This document shows positions 35,714-45,086 of a stretch of 64,000 nt of DNA, piece after piece. The stretch comes from Chryseobacterium piperi. GTDB lineage: Bacteria > Bacteroidota > Bacteroidia > Flavobacteriales > Weeksellaceae. The stretch covers positions 3,534,001 through 3,598,000 of the forward strand of contig NZ_CP023049.2 of the NCBI RefSeq assembly GCF_002285635.2, written 5' to 3'. Both the position numbers and the translations under genes were made by a program. The notes below the pieces were generated by a model. It saw only the letters and a program-made list of their open reading frames with translations, made no database searches and was not told the origin of the DNA. The number at the start of each line of letters is the position of its first letter. The stretch's first letter is position 1.

Positions 35714-38700
35714 TTAATTTTTTTCAATATTTATCTTAAAATTAACTTCATCTATTTCGATTTCGTTAAAATTTGAAAGTGAAGATACAATTTCTATTTT
35801 ATTTGACAAGACCTCTGATGAAATATATTCTTCATTTTTCTTGAAAACATCAAGGAATGGTGAATTTTCTTCAACGAAGATATTAATCCTGTCTGTAAGC
35901 TCGAAATCTTTATCTTTTCTAAGGTTTTGAACCCTGTTAATAAACTCTCTTGCAACCCCCTCAGATTTTAACTCGTCTGTCAACGTCAAATCTAATGCCA
36001 CAGTTGTTTTCCCATCAGAAGTTACCGTCCATCCCGGAATATCTTTTGTTGAAATTTCAACGTCACTTATTGTTATTTCATAACCTTGAACATCGATTTT
36101 ACCATCTTTTTCCAAAGTAGAAATTTGTTCTGTTGAAAAATCAGCAATTTCATTTCCTACTACTTTCATGTCTTTACCTAATTTAGGTCCAAGAGCCTTA
36201 AAGTTTGGTTTTATCTGTTTTACAATAAGATGAGAGGCTTCTTCAGCATTAATTAACTGTAGCTCTTTTACGTTCACCTCCTGCTTGATCAATTCTGCTA
36301 CAGCCAAAATCTGATTTTCAGCTTTAGAATCTAAAACAGGGATTAATACTTTTTGTAATGGCTGGCGTACTTTTACGTTCTCCTTCTTTCTTAAAGAGAA
36401 AACCATACTGGTGATATTCTGTGCGATGTGTGTTTTTTCAACCAGATCCTGATCGATCAGACTCTCATCAGCTACAGGGAAGTCTGTAAGGTGTACCGAT
36501 TCAACATTTCCTTTTCCGGTTACCTTATTTAAATCCTGATACAATTGATCCATAAAGAATGGAGCAATAGGAGCAGATAATTTTGCTACAACTTCAAGAC
36601 AAGTATATAAAGTCTGGTAAGCAGAGATTTTATCTTCTGAATAATCTCCTTTCCAGAAACGTCTTCTACATAATCTCACATACCAATTGCTCAGGTTATC
36701 ATTAACGAAAGTACTGATTGCTCTTGCTACTCTTGTTGGTTCATAATCTTCGTAGAATGCTTTTACTTCTTTTATTAAAAGATTCAGTTCAGAAAGAATC
36801 CATCGGTCAATTTCAGGACGGTTTTCTACTTCTTTTTCTGAATAATTGAATCCATCAACATTAGCATATAAAGCAAAGAACGAGTAGGTGTTATAAAGAG
36901 TTCCGAAGAATTTTCTTCTTACCTCGTCGATTCCCTCGATATCAAATTTCAAATTCTCCCAAGGATTTGCATTCGAAATCATATACCAACGTGTTGCGTC
37001 AGGTCCGTAAACAGAAAGTGTCTCAAACGGATCCACTGCATTTCCTAAACGCTTAGACATTTTCTGACCGTTCTTATCCAGAACAAGCCCGTTACTCATT
37101 ACATTTTTATAAGCAACCGAATCAAATACTGCTGTTGCAATTGCGTGTAAAGTATAGAACCATCCACGGGTCTGGTCAACACCCTCTGCGATAAAATCAG
37201 CAGGGAAGGCTTTGTTAGTATCGATTAATTCTTTGTTTTCAAAAGGATAATGCAGCTGTGCATAAGGCATTGAGCCTGAATCAAACCAAACATCGATCAG
37301 ATCACTTTCACGATTCATTGGCTTTCCTGATTCTGAAACTAAAATGACTTTGTCAACCACATTTTTATGTAAATCGACCAAAGAATAATTGGTTTCAGAC
37401 ATATTTCCGATCTCAAAACCTTTGAAAGGATTTTCCTTCATGAAACCTTTTTCAACAGATTTTTCGATTTCATTATAGAGTTCTTCAACAGAACCGATAA
37501 TGATTTCTTCTTTTAAATCATCTGTTCTCCAGATCGGTAAAGGGATTCCCCAATAACGTGAACGGGATAAGTTCCAATCATTGACATTCTCTAACCAATT
37601 GGCAAAACGTCCTTCTCCGGTAGCTTTTGGCTTCCAGTTGATTTCTTTGTTCAGGTTAACCAAACGGTCTTTTACGGCTGTCATTTTTACAAACCATGAA
37701 TCCAAAGGATAATACAATACCGGTTTGTCAGTTCTCCAGCAGTGTGGATAACTGTGGACGTATTTCTCTACCTTAAAGGCTTTGTTTTCTTCTTTTAATA
37801 AAATAGCTAAATGAACATCCCATGATTTTTCAGGAGCAGTTCCGTCATCATAATATTCATTCTTGATATACTTACCTGAAAACACTTCAGGAACGTTTTT
37901 TCCTTTGATGAATCTACCCTGTAAATCTACCAATGGAACAAGATTGTCATTTTCATCTTTTATCAACATTGGAGGAATGCCGGCATCTTTAGCAACTCTC
38001 GCATCATCTGCACCAAAAGTCGGCGCAATCTGAACGATACCTGTTCCATCTTCGGTTGTTACATAGTCTCCAGGGATAACTCTAAATGCTTTTTCAGGGT
38101 TTTCAGCAGGTAAGAACCAAGAAATTAATTGTTCGTATTGAGTGTCAACTAATGCATCTCCCGTGAATTCTTTCAGAATCTTATATGGAATTACTTTACT
38201 TTCCGGAGTAAAGCTGGCAAAATCTTCATCTGTTCCTTCTGCATATTTTTTTCCGAAATTCTTTTCCAAAAGTACTTTTGCAAGAACTACTGCTACAGGT
38301 TCAAATGTATATTGATTAAAAGTCTTTACCAAATAGTATTCGATATCTCTTCCAACAGCCAAAGCAGTATTGGACGGAATAGTCCATGGTGTGGTTGTCC
38401 AGGCTAGAATATAAGCATCATCCTTTACGTCATCGAATAACTTTGCACTTTCTTTTTTTACTTTAAACTGAGTAGTTACTGTAGTATCCGAAACATCACG
38501 ATATGTTCCCGGCTGGTTCAGCTCGTGTGACGAAAGTCCTGTTCCTGCTTTTGGAGAGTAAGGCTGGATCGTATATCCTTTATACAACAATTCTTTGTTG
38601 TATAACTGCTTTAGTAACCACCAAACAGTCTCCATATATTTTGATTTATAGGTAATATAGGGATCATTAAGATCTACCCAATATCCTATCTTCTCTGTAA

Positions 38701-39103
38701 GGTCATTCCATACATCCGTGTAACGCATTACCGCTTCACGACAAGCTTTATTATAATCTTCAATAGAAATCTTTTTGCCAATATCTTCCTTTGTAATTCC
38801 TAATTCCTTTTCAACACCCAGCTCTACAGGAAGTCCATGGGTATCCCAACCCGCTTTACGGAAAACCTGTTTCCCGTTCTGGGTCTGATAACGGCAGAAA
38901 ATATCTTTCAATGCTCTTGCCATTACATGGTGAATCCCAGGCATACCGTTTGCAGAAGGCGGACCTTCATAAAATACAAACTCAGGGCTACCCTCACGAA
39001 TTTCAACACTTTTATTGAATGTTTTATTTTGTTTCCAAAATTCCGAAACGTTTTCGGCTATATCAATAAGGTTGAGGTTTTTGTATTCTTTAAATTGGCT
39101 CAT
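35714..39103 (-). CDS. ileS: Isoleucyl-tRNA synthetase (long, eukaryote-like type)
   Basis: The 1129-residue class I enzyme has the HIGH-region in ANGMPGIHHVMARALKD and KMSKR in NGQKMSKRLGN, plus the large editing domain between. Its length and the GIHH signature fit the IleS2/eukaryote-like group usual in Bacteroidota, a group often less sensitive to mupirocin. A TAAATTTG -7-like box is the complement of 39139-39146. Confidence 0.96.
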   Translation of the reverse strand: MSQFKEYKNLNLIDIAENVSEFWKQNKTFNKSVEIREGSPEFVFYEGPPSANGMPGIHHVMARALKDIFCRYQTQNGKQVFRKAGWDTHGLPVELGVEKELGITKEDIGKKISIEDYNKACREAVMRYTDVWNDLTEKIGYWVDLNDPYITYKSKYMETVWWLLKQLYNKELLYKGYTIQPYSPKAGTGLSSHELNQPGTYRDVSDTTVTTQFKVKKESAKLFDDVKDDAYILAWTTTPWTIPSNTALAVGRDIEYYLVKTFNQYTFEPVAVVLAKVLLEKNFGKKYAEGTDEDFASFTPESKVIPYKILKEFTGDALVDTQYEQLISWFLPAENPEKAFRVIPGDYVTTEDGTGIVQIAPTFGADDARVAKDAGIPPMLIKDENDNLVPLVDLQGRFIKGKNVPEVFSGKYIKNEYYDDGTAPEKSWDVHLAILLKEENKAFKVEKYVHSYPHCWRTDKPVLYYPLDSWFVKMTAVKDRLVNLNKEINWKPKATGEGRFANWLENVNDWNLSRSRYWGIPLPIWRTDDLKEEIIIGSVEELYNEIEKSVEKGFMKENPFKGFEIGNMSETNYSLVDLHKNVVDKVILVSESGKPMNRESDLIDVWFDSGSMPYAQLHYPFENKELIDTNKAFPADFIAEGVDQTRGWFYTLHAIATAVFDSVAYKNVMSNGLVLDKNGQKMSKRLGNAVDPFETLSVYGPDATRWYMISNANPWENLKFDIEGIDEVRRKFFGTLYNTYSFFALYANVDGFNYSEKEVENRPEIDRWILSELNLLIKEVKAFYEDYEPTRVARAISTFVNDNLSNWYVRLCRRRFWKGDYSEDKISAYQTLYTCLEVVAKLSAPIAPFFMDQLYQDLNKVTGKGNVESVHLTDFPVADESLIDQDLVEKTHIAQNITSMVFSLRKKENVKVRQPLQKVLIPVLDSKAENQILAVAELIKQEVNVKELQLINAEEASHLIVKQIKPNFKALGPKLGKDMKVVGNEIADFSTEQISTLEKDGKIDVQGYEITISDVEISTKDIPGWTVTSDGKTTVALDLTLTDELKSEGVAREFINRVQNLRKDKDFELTDRINIFVEENSPFLDVFKKNEEYISSEVLSNKIEIVSSLSNFNEIEIDEVNFKINIEKN

Positions 39104-39476
39104 TGTACTATCTCAATATCGTTGATTAATTAAGTTGGCAAATTTAGTGATTTTTTGTCGGTTTATAATATATGTTTTATTTTGATATCATCTATTAAAA
39201 AGTTCAATTCCAGAAATATAAATAAAGGGGTTAATTATTTATGAATTACAAAATGTGAAATGTCAATTTTTTGAAAGGATTTCCTTGATCATTCTTGTAG
39301 ATTTAGTTCTCTAAAAGGCAAATGTTTTTTTAGTTAAACTCTCGTATATTTTTATACGTGATCATCTGTGGGGTTCAAAAAAATATTTTCAGTCGGTTTA
39401 ATTAGTGAGCATTAAAAAAAATGAATAGTAAATTTACATTTCGTATATTTAAATAACTCACAAAACCAAATGTTAA
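39104..39476. other. Divergent intergenic region ileS / M23 peptidase
   Basis: 373 bases of AT-rich DNA. It holds a likely ileS -7 box (complement of 39139-39146) and presumably the promoter for the M23 peptidase, for which I see no good match. No ORF, repeat or structured RNA is evident. Confidence 0.4.
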
Positions 39477-41171
39477 ATGAAAATCTGTTGTAAATTCTTA
39501 TCTATTATTTGTTTCATAGCTGGCATCATAGTACAGGCTCAGAATAATTATCCACAAAATTATTTTCGAAACCCACTCAATATTCCTATCCAATTGACTG
39601 CTAACTTTGGTGCGGTTCGCTCAAATCATTTTCATATGGGATTGGATATGCGGACTAATAGTAGGGAAAACCTTCCTGTAGTAGCAGCGGCGGATGGCTA
39701 TGTAAGTCGGATTAAAACAGAGCGTTACGGTTTTGGAAATGCAGTATACATCACGCATCCTAACGGATATACGACGGTGTATGCTCACCTAAATAAGTAT
39801 TTTGATAAGTTGGACGAAAATGTAAAAGCACAGCAATACAAAGATAAAAAATGGGAACAGGATATTACTTTCTCTCCTAAACAATTCCCGGTAACAAAAG
39901 GGCAGCTTATTGCTTTAAGTGGTAATACGGGAGGTTCTGCCGGTCCGCACTTGCATTTCGAAATAAGAGATACGAAAACGGAAGAGTGCATCAATCCTTT
40001 ACTTTTCGGGTTTAATATTCCGGATAATGTAGCTCCTGTTATCAGTGGATTGTATTGGTATGACAGGCGCTTCAGTACTTATGAACCCGGGGCTAATACA
40101 ATTGCTGTGAAGAAGTTGGGAAATGTTTATACTACCAATATTGTACAGGTTAGCTCACCGTCAATCAGCTTTGCTATAAAAGCATTCGATAAAGCTAATC
40201 AGGGATTTAACCTCGGGATTTATAATGCAGAATTGTTCCTGGATGACCAGTTGATTTATAGTTTTAGTATTGATAAAGTCAGCTATGATGATACCCGCTA
40301 TCTTAATGGCTGCATTGATTATACAAAATTTGCAAGAGATAAAATGAGTATTCAGCATTTATCTTCTTTACCTGGAATGAAGCTGCAAGGGTATAGCTTA
40401 CCTAATGAAACCGGAATTATTACCTTGCAGGATGAGGCGGTTCATACCATTAAAATCGTACTGAAAGATGTAAAAGGAAATACGAGCCATCTTACCACAA
40501 AAATTCAGCTAAGTAAAAAAGGACACCCATTCTCTCCTGCTGAAGGAAAGACTGCAAAGGCCAATGAAGCAAAAACGTTTAGGACACAAAATGCGGAACT
40601 GATACTTAGTAAAAATGCGTTATATGATGCAGTACCTTTCGATATGTATGAAAAATCCGATGGCGGAGGCAGTGTAGTTTCAAATGCTATTATTCTCCAC
40701 AACCCCTATATTCCGGTTCATGATTATTATACGATAAGAATAAAACCTAACCGAAAGCTGAACAATGATGAGAAAGATAAAGTGGTTATGCAGCTTTTTT
40801 ATGGGAGCGATACGGATGTGGTCAAAGGAAAATGGAACGGGGAGTGGGTTGAAGGAGAGTTTAAGAGGTTAGGAACTGTAACATTATTGCTGGATAATAC
40901 TTTACCTCTTGTATCGCCTTCAGGCTGGAAAGATGGAGCAATTGTTAATGGTGGTTCTCTAAGGCTTAAAGGAACTACACAAACAGGCGATATTGTATCA
41001 TTGGTTGCTGAGCTGGATGGACAATGGCTGCGTTTTGCCCGGGTAAAAAATGATTTTGTTTATGTTTTTGATGAAAAATGTCCCAAGGGTTCAGGTGGCC
41101 ATACTTTAAAAGTTACGACAACCAACACTGCGGGAAACACAAACGTTCAAACTTTTACATTTCAGAGATAG
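39477..41171 (+). CDS. M23-family zinc metallopeptidase
   Basis: The 564-residue exported protein has a signal peptide (FLSIICFIAGIIVQAQ). The LytM-type domain is in residues about 40-190: HFHMGLDMRTN supplies the first His and Asp, and HLHFEIRD the later His residues. The long C-terminal part is probably made of beta-sandwich domains. It would cut peptidoglycan peptides in the periplasm or act as a hydrolase activator. Confidence 0.9.
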   Translation: MKICCKFLSIICFIAGIIVQAQNNYPQNYFRNPLNIPIQLTANFGAVRSNHFHMGLDMRTNSRENLPVVAAADGYVSRIKTERYGFGNAVYITHPNGYTTVYAHLNKYFDKLDENVKAQQYKDKKWEQDITFSPKQFPVTKGQLIALSGNTGGSAGPHLHFEIRDTKTEECINPLLFGFNIPDNVAPVISGLYWYDRRFSTYEPGANTIAVKKLGNVYTTNIVQVSSPSISFAIKAFDKANQGFNLGIYNAELFLDDQLIYSFSIDKVSYDDTRYLNGCIDYTKFARDKMSIQHLSSLPGMKLQGYSLPNETGIITLQDEAVHTIKIVLKDVKGNTSHLTTKIQLSKKGHPFSPAEGKTAKANEAKTFRTQNAELILSKNALYDAVPFDMYEKSDGGGSVVSNAIILHNPYIPVHDYYTIRIKPNRKLNNDEKDKVVMQLFYGSDTDVVKGKWNGEWVEGEFKRLGTVTLLLDNTLPLVSPSGWKDGAIVNGGSLRLKGTTQTGDIVSLVAELDGQWLRFARVKNDFVYVFDEKCPKGSGGHTLKVTTTNTAGNTNVQTFTFQR

Positions 41172-41296
41172 CATAATTGAATTTATCAACAGATAACTTA
41201 GCCTCTCCAAACAAAATATCTACAGAAGTTTGCATTATTTTTTAAGATAGAGAATATTTTACAAGAAAAAAAGTTAATTAAAAATAAGAAACACCT

Positions 41297-41743
41297 ATGA
41301 GTCTACTACTTCCAAAATTTAAAAGCCTGCTATTTGCACCCCCTAAAACTGATCTATTGGTTATTGTCCGAATTATTGTTGGCTGTTGGATTGCCTGGTA
41401 TGGGAAAGATGTTTTTATTTCAGAATGGTTTGAAAAAGCGAGGGTAGGTTTTGGAGAGACCGGCTTAGGATTTTCTAACCCAGAGTTGATGCTATACTTA
41501 GCAAAGGGCTCAGAATTGATTTTCGGAATCTTTTTAGTATTGGGATTATTGACCAGATTATCATCAGCGATTCTTCTTGTTGTTTTATCGGTTGCTGTAA
41601 CTCTTGGGCAGAACTGGAAAATATTTCCTTATGACCAGGGGGAAATTACCTTTTTTTATTGGCTGTTTTTTGTGGTCTTTCTGATTGTAGGTGGTGGACG
41701 ATTTAGCTTAGATGCCTTATTATTTCATAAGACTAAAGCTTAA
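41297..41743 (+). CDS. DoxX-like membrane protein
   Basis: The 148-residue protein has four hydrophobic segments, including LVIVRIIVGCWIAWYGKDV, GSELIFGIFLVLGLLTRLSS and ITFFYWLFFVVFLIVGGGRF. The DoxX family is of unclear function, linked to quinone or thiol metabolism. It is the first gene of the pigment region as seen here and may be co-transcribed with the ligase gene. Confidence 0.8.
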   Translation: MSLLLPKFKSLLFAPPKTDLLVIVRIIVGCWIAWYGKDVFISEWFEKARVGFGETGLGFSNPELMLYLAKGSELIFGIFLVLGLLTRLSSAILLVVLSVAVTLGQNWKIFPYDQGEITFFYWLFFVVFLIVGGGRFSLDALLFHKTKA

Positions 41744-41812
41744 TTTGATTTTGGATTCTATACTATAATTGTGCTTAAGTTTTAATAAATTTGTTACTTA
41801 AAATCAAAATCA

Positions 41813-43105
41813 TTGGAATTTTATCCATCAATCGAAAAATCAGATGTTCAGGAAATTAAAGTATTTCAGGAAAAGAAGCTTCGGGAACTTTTAGTTTATC
41901 TTGAAGAACATTCACCGTTTTATCAAAAGCTGTTTAAGGAAAATAGCATCAATATCCGTGATATTCAGTCTCTAGAAGATTTACAGAAGATTCCGACAAC
42001 ATCAAAAAATGATTTGCAGCAGCATAATCATGATTTTTTCTGTATCCCCAACAATGAGATTGTAGATTACAGTACTACATCGGGAACATTAGGAGATCCT
42101 GTAACGTTCGGTTTGTCAGATAAAGATCTTGAAAGACTCGCTTATAACGAAGCGATCTCTTTTGCGTGTGCCGGAATACAGAAAGGGGATGTGGTACAGA
42201 TGATTACGACTATTGATAAACGGTTTATGGCAGGCTTGGCTTACTTCTTAGGTTTAAGAAAGATGGGGGCAAGCGTCGTAAGAATGGGACCTGGAATTCC
42301 GGAATTACAATGGGATTCTATTTTTAGATATCAGCCCAAATACCTGATTACAGTTCCTTCCTTTTTGCTAAAAATGATTGATTATGCCGAAAAACGAGGG
42401 CTGGACTATAAAAACTCTAGTGTATATGGTGCTGTTTGTATTGGTGAAAGCATCAAGAATCAGGATTTTACCGATAATATTCTTTCTCAGAAAATAAAAG
42501 AAAAATGGGATATTAAGCTCTTCTCTACTTATGCTTCTACAGAAATGAGCACTGCTTTTACAGAATGTGAATTTCAAATCGGAGGCCACCATCATCCGGA
42601 ACTTATTATCACTGAAATTCTTGATGACCAAGAAAACCCCGTGAAAGAAGGAGAAAGTGGAGAGTTAACGATTACAACTTTAGGAGTTGAGGCCATTCCT
42701 TTACTCAGGTTTAAAACGGGAGACATTGTAAAAGCTCATTATGAACCTTGTCAATGTGGAAGAAGAACGATGAGGCTGGGTCCGGTTATCGGAAGAAAGC
42801 AACAGATGATTAAATATAAAGGGACGACTTTGTATCCACCTGCAATGAATGATATTTTAAATGATTTTAACAATCTCCTTTGTTATCAAATTGTTATCCT
42901 GTCCAATGAAATCGGGTTGGATGAAATCATCATTAAGGTTAGTGCAGAGGGAGAATGTGAAAATTTAGTGAACGAAGTAAGGGATCATTTCCGTGCAAAA
43001 TTGAGAGTGAGTCCTAAAATTGAAATTGTAGAATTTGATGTTCTGTCTAAAATTGTCTATCATCCCAACAGCAGAAAGCCTATAACATTTATTGATCTCA
43101 GATAA
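41813..43105 (+). CDS. Phenylacetate-CoA ligase-like adenylating enzyme (flexirubin locus)
   Basis: The start is a TTG at 41813 (product begins MEFYPSIEKSDVQEIKVFQE), with no better ATG. The adenylation core is shown by STTSGTLGDPVTFGLS (P-loop-like motif), STYASTEMSTAFTECE, LLRFKTGDIVKA and IKYKGTTLYPPAMNDILNDF. PaaK-like ligases in flexirubin loci are thought to activate the aryl acid starter. Here 4-coumarate from the nearby lyase is the likely substrate, by inference. Confidence 0.85.
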   Translation: MEFYPSIEKSDVQEIKVFQEKKLRELLVYLEEHSPFYQKLFKENSINIRDIQSLEDLQKIPTTSKNDLQQHNHDFFCIPNNEIVDYSTTSGTLGDPVTFGLSDKDLERLAYNEAISFACAGIQKGDVVQMITTIDKRFMAGLAYFLGLRKMGASVVRMGPGIPELQWDSIFRYQPKYLITVPSFLLKMIDYAEKRGLDYKNSSVYGAVCIGESIKNQDFTDNILSQKIKEKWDIKLFSTYASTEMSTAFTECEFQIGGHHHPELIITEILDDQENPVKEGESGELTITTLGVEAIPLLRFKTGDIVKAHYEPCQCGRRTMRLGPVIGRKQQMIKYKGTTLYPPAMNDILNDFNNLLCYQIVILSNEIGLDEIIIKVSAEGECENLVNEVRDHFRAKLRVSPKIEIVEFDVLSKIVYHPNSRKPITFIDLR

Positions 43106-43112
43106 CCCCAAT

Positions 43113-43715
43113 ATGAAGAAAAATCTACTATTTCTATTACTAGCCATTTCAACAAGCTTGATGTCTCAGAGAGTAAAAGTGATTTCTGGAGATTATGATT
43201 TTTTGAAAAGCGAAAAATTTTTGAAAGTAGTCTTTAAATTCAATGATGTTAAATTCGAAAAAAAGAATTTGACTGAGGAGGAATTTATCACAAAAAGGAT
43301 GGAAGAGATAGAGAAATCAAAAGGGAAAGAAGAAGCTGAAAAGTGGAAAGCTGATTGGGAATATACCAAGCAAAATACATTCCCGGATAAATTCTTAGAA
43401 TCTTGGAATAAAAATACAGACATTAAAGCATCTACGAAATTTGAAAGAACGAAATATACTTTAATCGTAGAACCCAAATGGATTCATGTTGGTTTCTTTA
43501 TGCCTTTTTCGAGTGACGTTGCTTTGTTGAACAGTAGATTGACTTTTGTGGAAACAGATAATCCAGATCATGTTTTGATGGTAGTTGAGGGAATAAAGGC
43601 TAAGGGGGATAACGGTTTTGGTGTTCCGAATCATAATTACCGAGTGGCAGAATGTTATGCAAAAACCTCTAAAATGCTTGCCTTGAAAGTGAATTTTTAT
43701 ACAAAGAAAAAATAA
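43113..43715 (+). CDS. Exported protein of unknown function in the pigment locus
   Basis: The ATG at 43113 gives a signal peptide (MKKNLLFLLLAISTSLMSQ) and 200 residues. The middle is Lys/Glu-rich and helical; the C-terminal half (WIHVGFFMPFSSDVALLNSR, YRVAECYAKTSKMLALKVNF) is strand-rich. I do not recognise a named domain. It follows the ligase gene by 7 bp and converges on the halogenase-like gene. Confidence 0.7.
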   Translation: MKKNLLFLLLAISTSLMSQRVKVISGDYDFLKSEKFLKVVFKFNDVKFEKKNLTEEEFITKRMEEIEKSKGKEEAEKWKADWEYTKQNTFPDKFLESWNKNTDIKASTKFERTKYTLIVEPKWIHVGFFMPFSSDVALLNSRLTFVETDNPDHVLMVVEGIKAKGDNGFGVPNHNYRVAECYAKTSKMLALKVNFYTKKK

Positions 43716-43749
43716 AAATATTTTCTTTTACTATTATCTTCAGAACATT

Positions 43750-44991
43750 TTATGGTTTTGTTTCCATTTTAATAAGATTAGCAAGGTTTTTAATGACTGT
43801 ATCGTGTTTTTTTACAAAAGGATTTTCTTTATCCCAAACATATCCGGCGAGCACAGCGCAGATTTTTCTTTTAACATCTTCGTTTTCTGGTCTGTGAAAA
43901 AACAATTCCTGTAGATTGCCAGTATACCATTCTTTAACATAGGTGGTAAAAACACTTACCCCATACAATATATAATCCGAATATTCTTTTTGCCAGTCTA
44001 TGATTTCACCGTTTAATTGTCTGATAGCCAATTTTGCAGCAAGCATTCCCGATTCTGTTGCAAATGCCATCCCTGATGAGAATACGGGGTCTAAAAACTC
44101 AGATGCATTTCCCGTTAGTGCAAATCCGTCGCCGTATAATTTTTTTACAGAGCAGGAGTAATCTATCAGTTTTCTGGGTTCAAAAAGAAAATCAACATTC
44201 CCAAAACGATTGGTATAATAATCAGAAAGTGAAATTGCCTTTCTTAGTGCTTCTGCTGTGTCTCCGTTTTCAGTCAGTTTCTCAATATAATCTGTTGGTC
44301 CCACAATTCCTACACTTGTATTTCCGTTGGAAAAAGGAATTACCCATAACCATACTTCTGTTTCGATAATGTCGAAAGAAATTAAAGTGCCTTCTGTTCC
44401 TTCTTCTCTGTTAATATCCTGGACATGAGAGAAGATAGCAGAATGGGGAGATAGTTTTGATGGTTTTTCAAGGTCAAGAAGACGGGGCAAAACTCTTCCG
44501 TAACCACTAGAGTCAATCACGAATTTTGAGTGGATTTCTTTAATTTCTCCGTCTTTGTTTTTTACCGTAGTGATAGAGTCTGTACCATTAAATATAATGT
44601 CGGTTACTTCTGTTTCAAATTCAAGGTCAATACCTTTGTTGATGACCTCATGGGCAAGAGTATAATCAAAGTCAGCTCTCGGAACCTGCCAGGTCCAATC
44701 CCATCCTTCTCCGAACTTATTGCTAAAATCAAAAAGGCAAACTTCATCCCCTCTTAAAAAGCGTGCTCCAAGCTTTTTTTCGAAACCCATTTTGTCCAGT
44801 GCGGGAAAAAGCCCTGCCTCTTCAAAATGATCCATTACTCTTGGAATTAAACTTTCACCAACAACCAATCTGGGGAATTTTGTTTTCTCAACAACTTTTA
44901 CGTTGATATTGTTCTTCTTTAAGTATGAGGAAGATACGCAGCCTGAAGGTCCGGCGCCTATTACAAGAACGTCAACAAACTCTTTACCCAT
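43750..44991 (-). CDS. FAD-dependent halogenase-like monooxygenase
   Basis: The 413-residue flavoprotein has the FAD motif GAGPSG at residues 12-17 and the halogenase-type WxWxIP motif, WLWVIP, at 214-219. GNASEFLDPVFSSGMAFATE is the second FAD motif. This group includes tryptophan-halogenase relatives in flexirubin loci; some flexirubins are chlorinated. It could equally be a hydroxylase. It is transcribed divergently from the lyase gene. Confidence 0.85.
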   Translation of the reverse strand: MGKEFVDVLVIGAGPSGCVSSSYLKKNNINVKVVEKTKFPRLVVGESLIPRVMDHFEEAGLFPALDKMGFEKKLGARFLRGDEVCLFDFSNKFGEGWDWTWQVPRADFDYTLAHEVINKGIDLEFETEVTDIIFNGTDSITTVKNKDGEIKEIHSKFVIDSSGYGRVLPRLLDLEKPSKLSPHSAIFSHVQDINREEGTEGTLISFDIIETEVWLWVIPFSNGNTSVGIVGPTDYIEKLTENGDTAEALRKAISLSDYYTNRFGNVDFLFEPRKLIDYSCSVKKLYGDGFALTGNASEFLDPVFSSGMAFATESGMLAAKLAIRQLNGEIIDWQKEYSDYILYGVSVFTTYVKEWYTGNLQELFFHRPENEDVKRKICAVLAGYVWDKENPFVKKHDTVIKNLANLIKMETKP

Positions 44992-45020
44992 CTTTGATTT
45001 TTTATTTTAATAATAACTTC

Positions 45021-45028
45021 TATCTTTG
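45021..45028 (+). promoter_or_regulatory. -7 box of the tyrosine ammonia-lyase operon
   Basis: TATCTTTG matches TAnnTTTG and lies 58 bases upstream of the lyase ATG, in the 95-bp divergent spacer. The -33 partner is unclear (TTTG at 44993 is about 24 bases away). Confidence 0.5.
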
Positions 45029-45086
45029 CCGCAAAATTAGTGACAAATAATTAATATTTATAAAATTATCTAGATTACTTTAATCG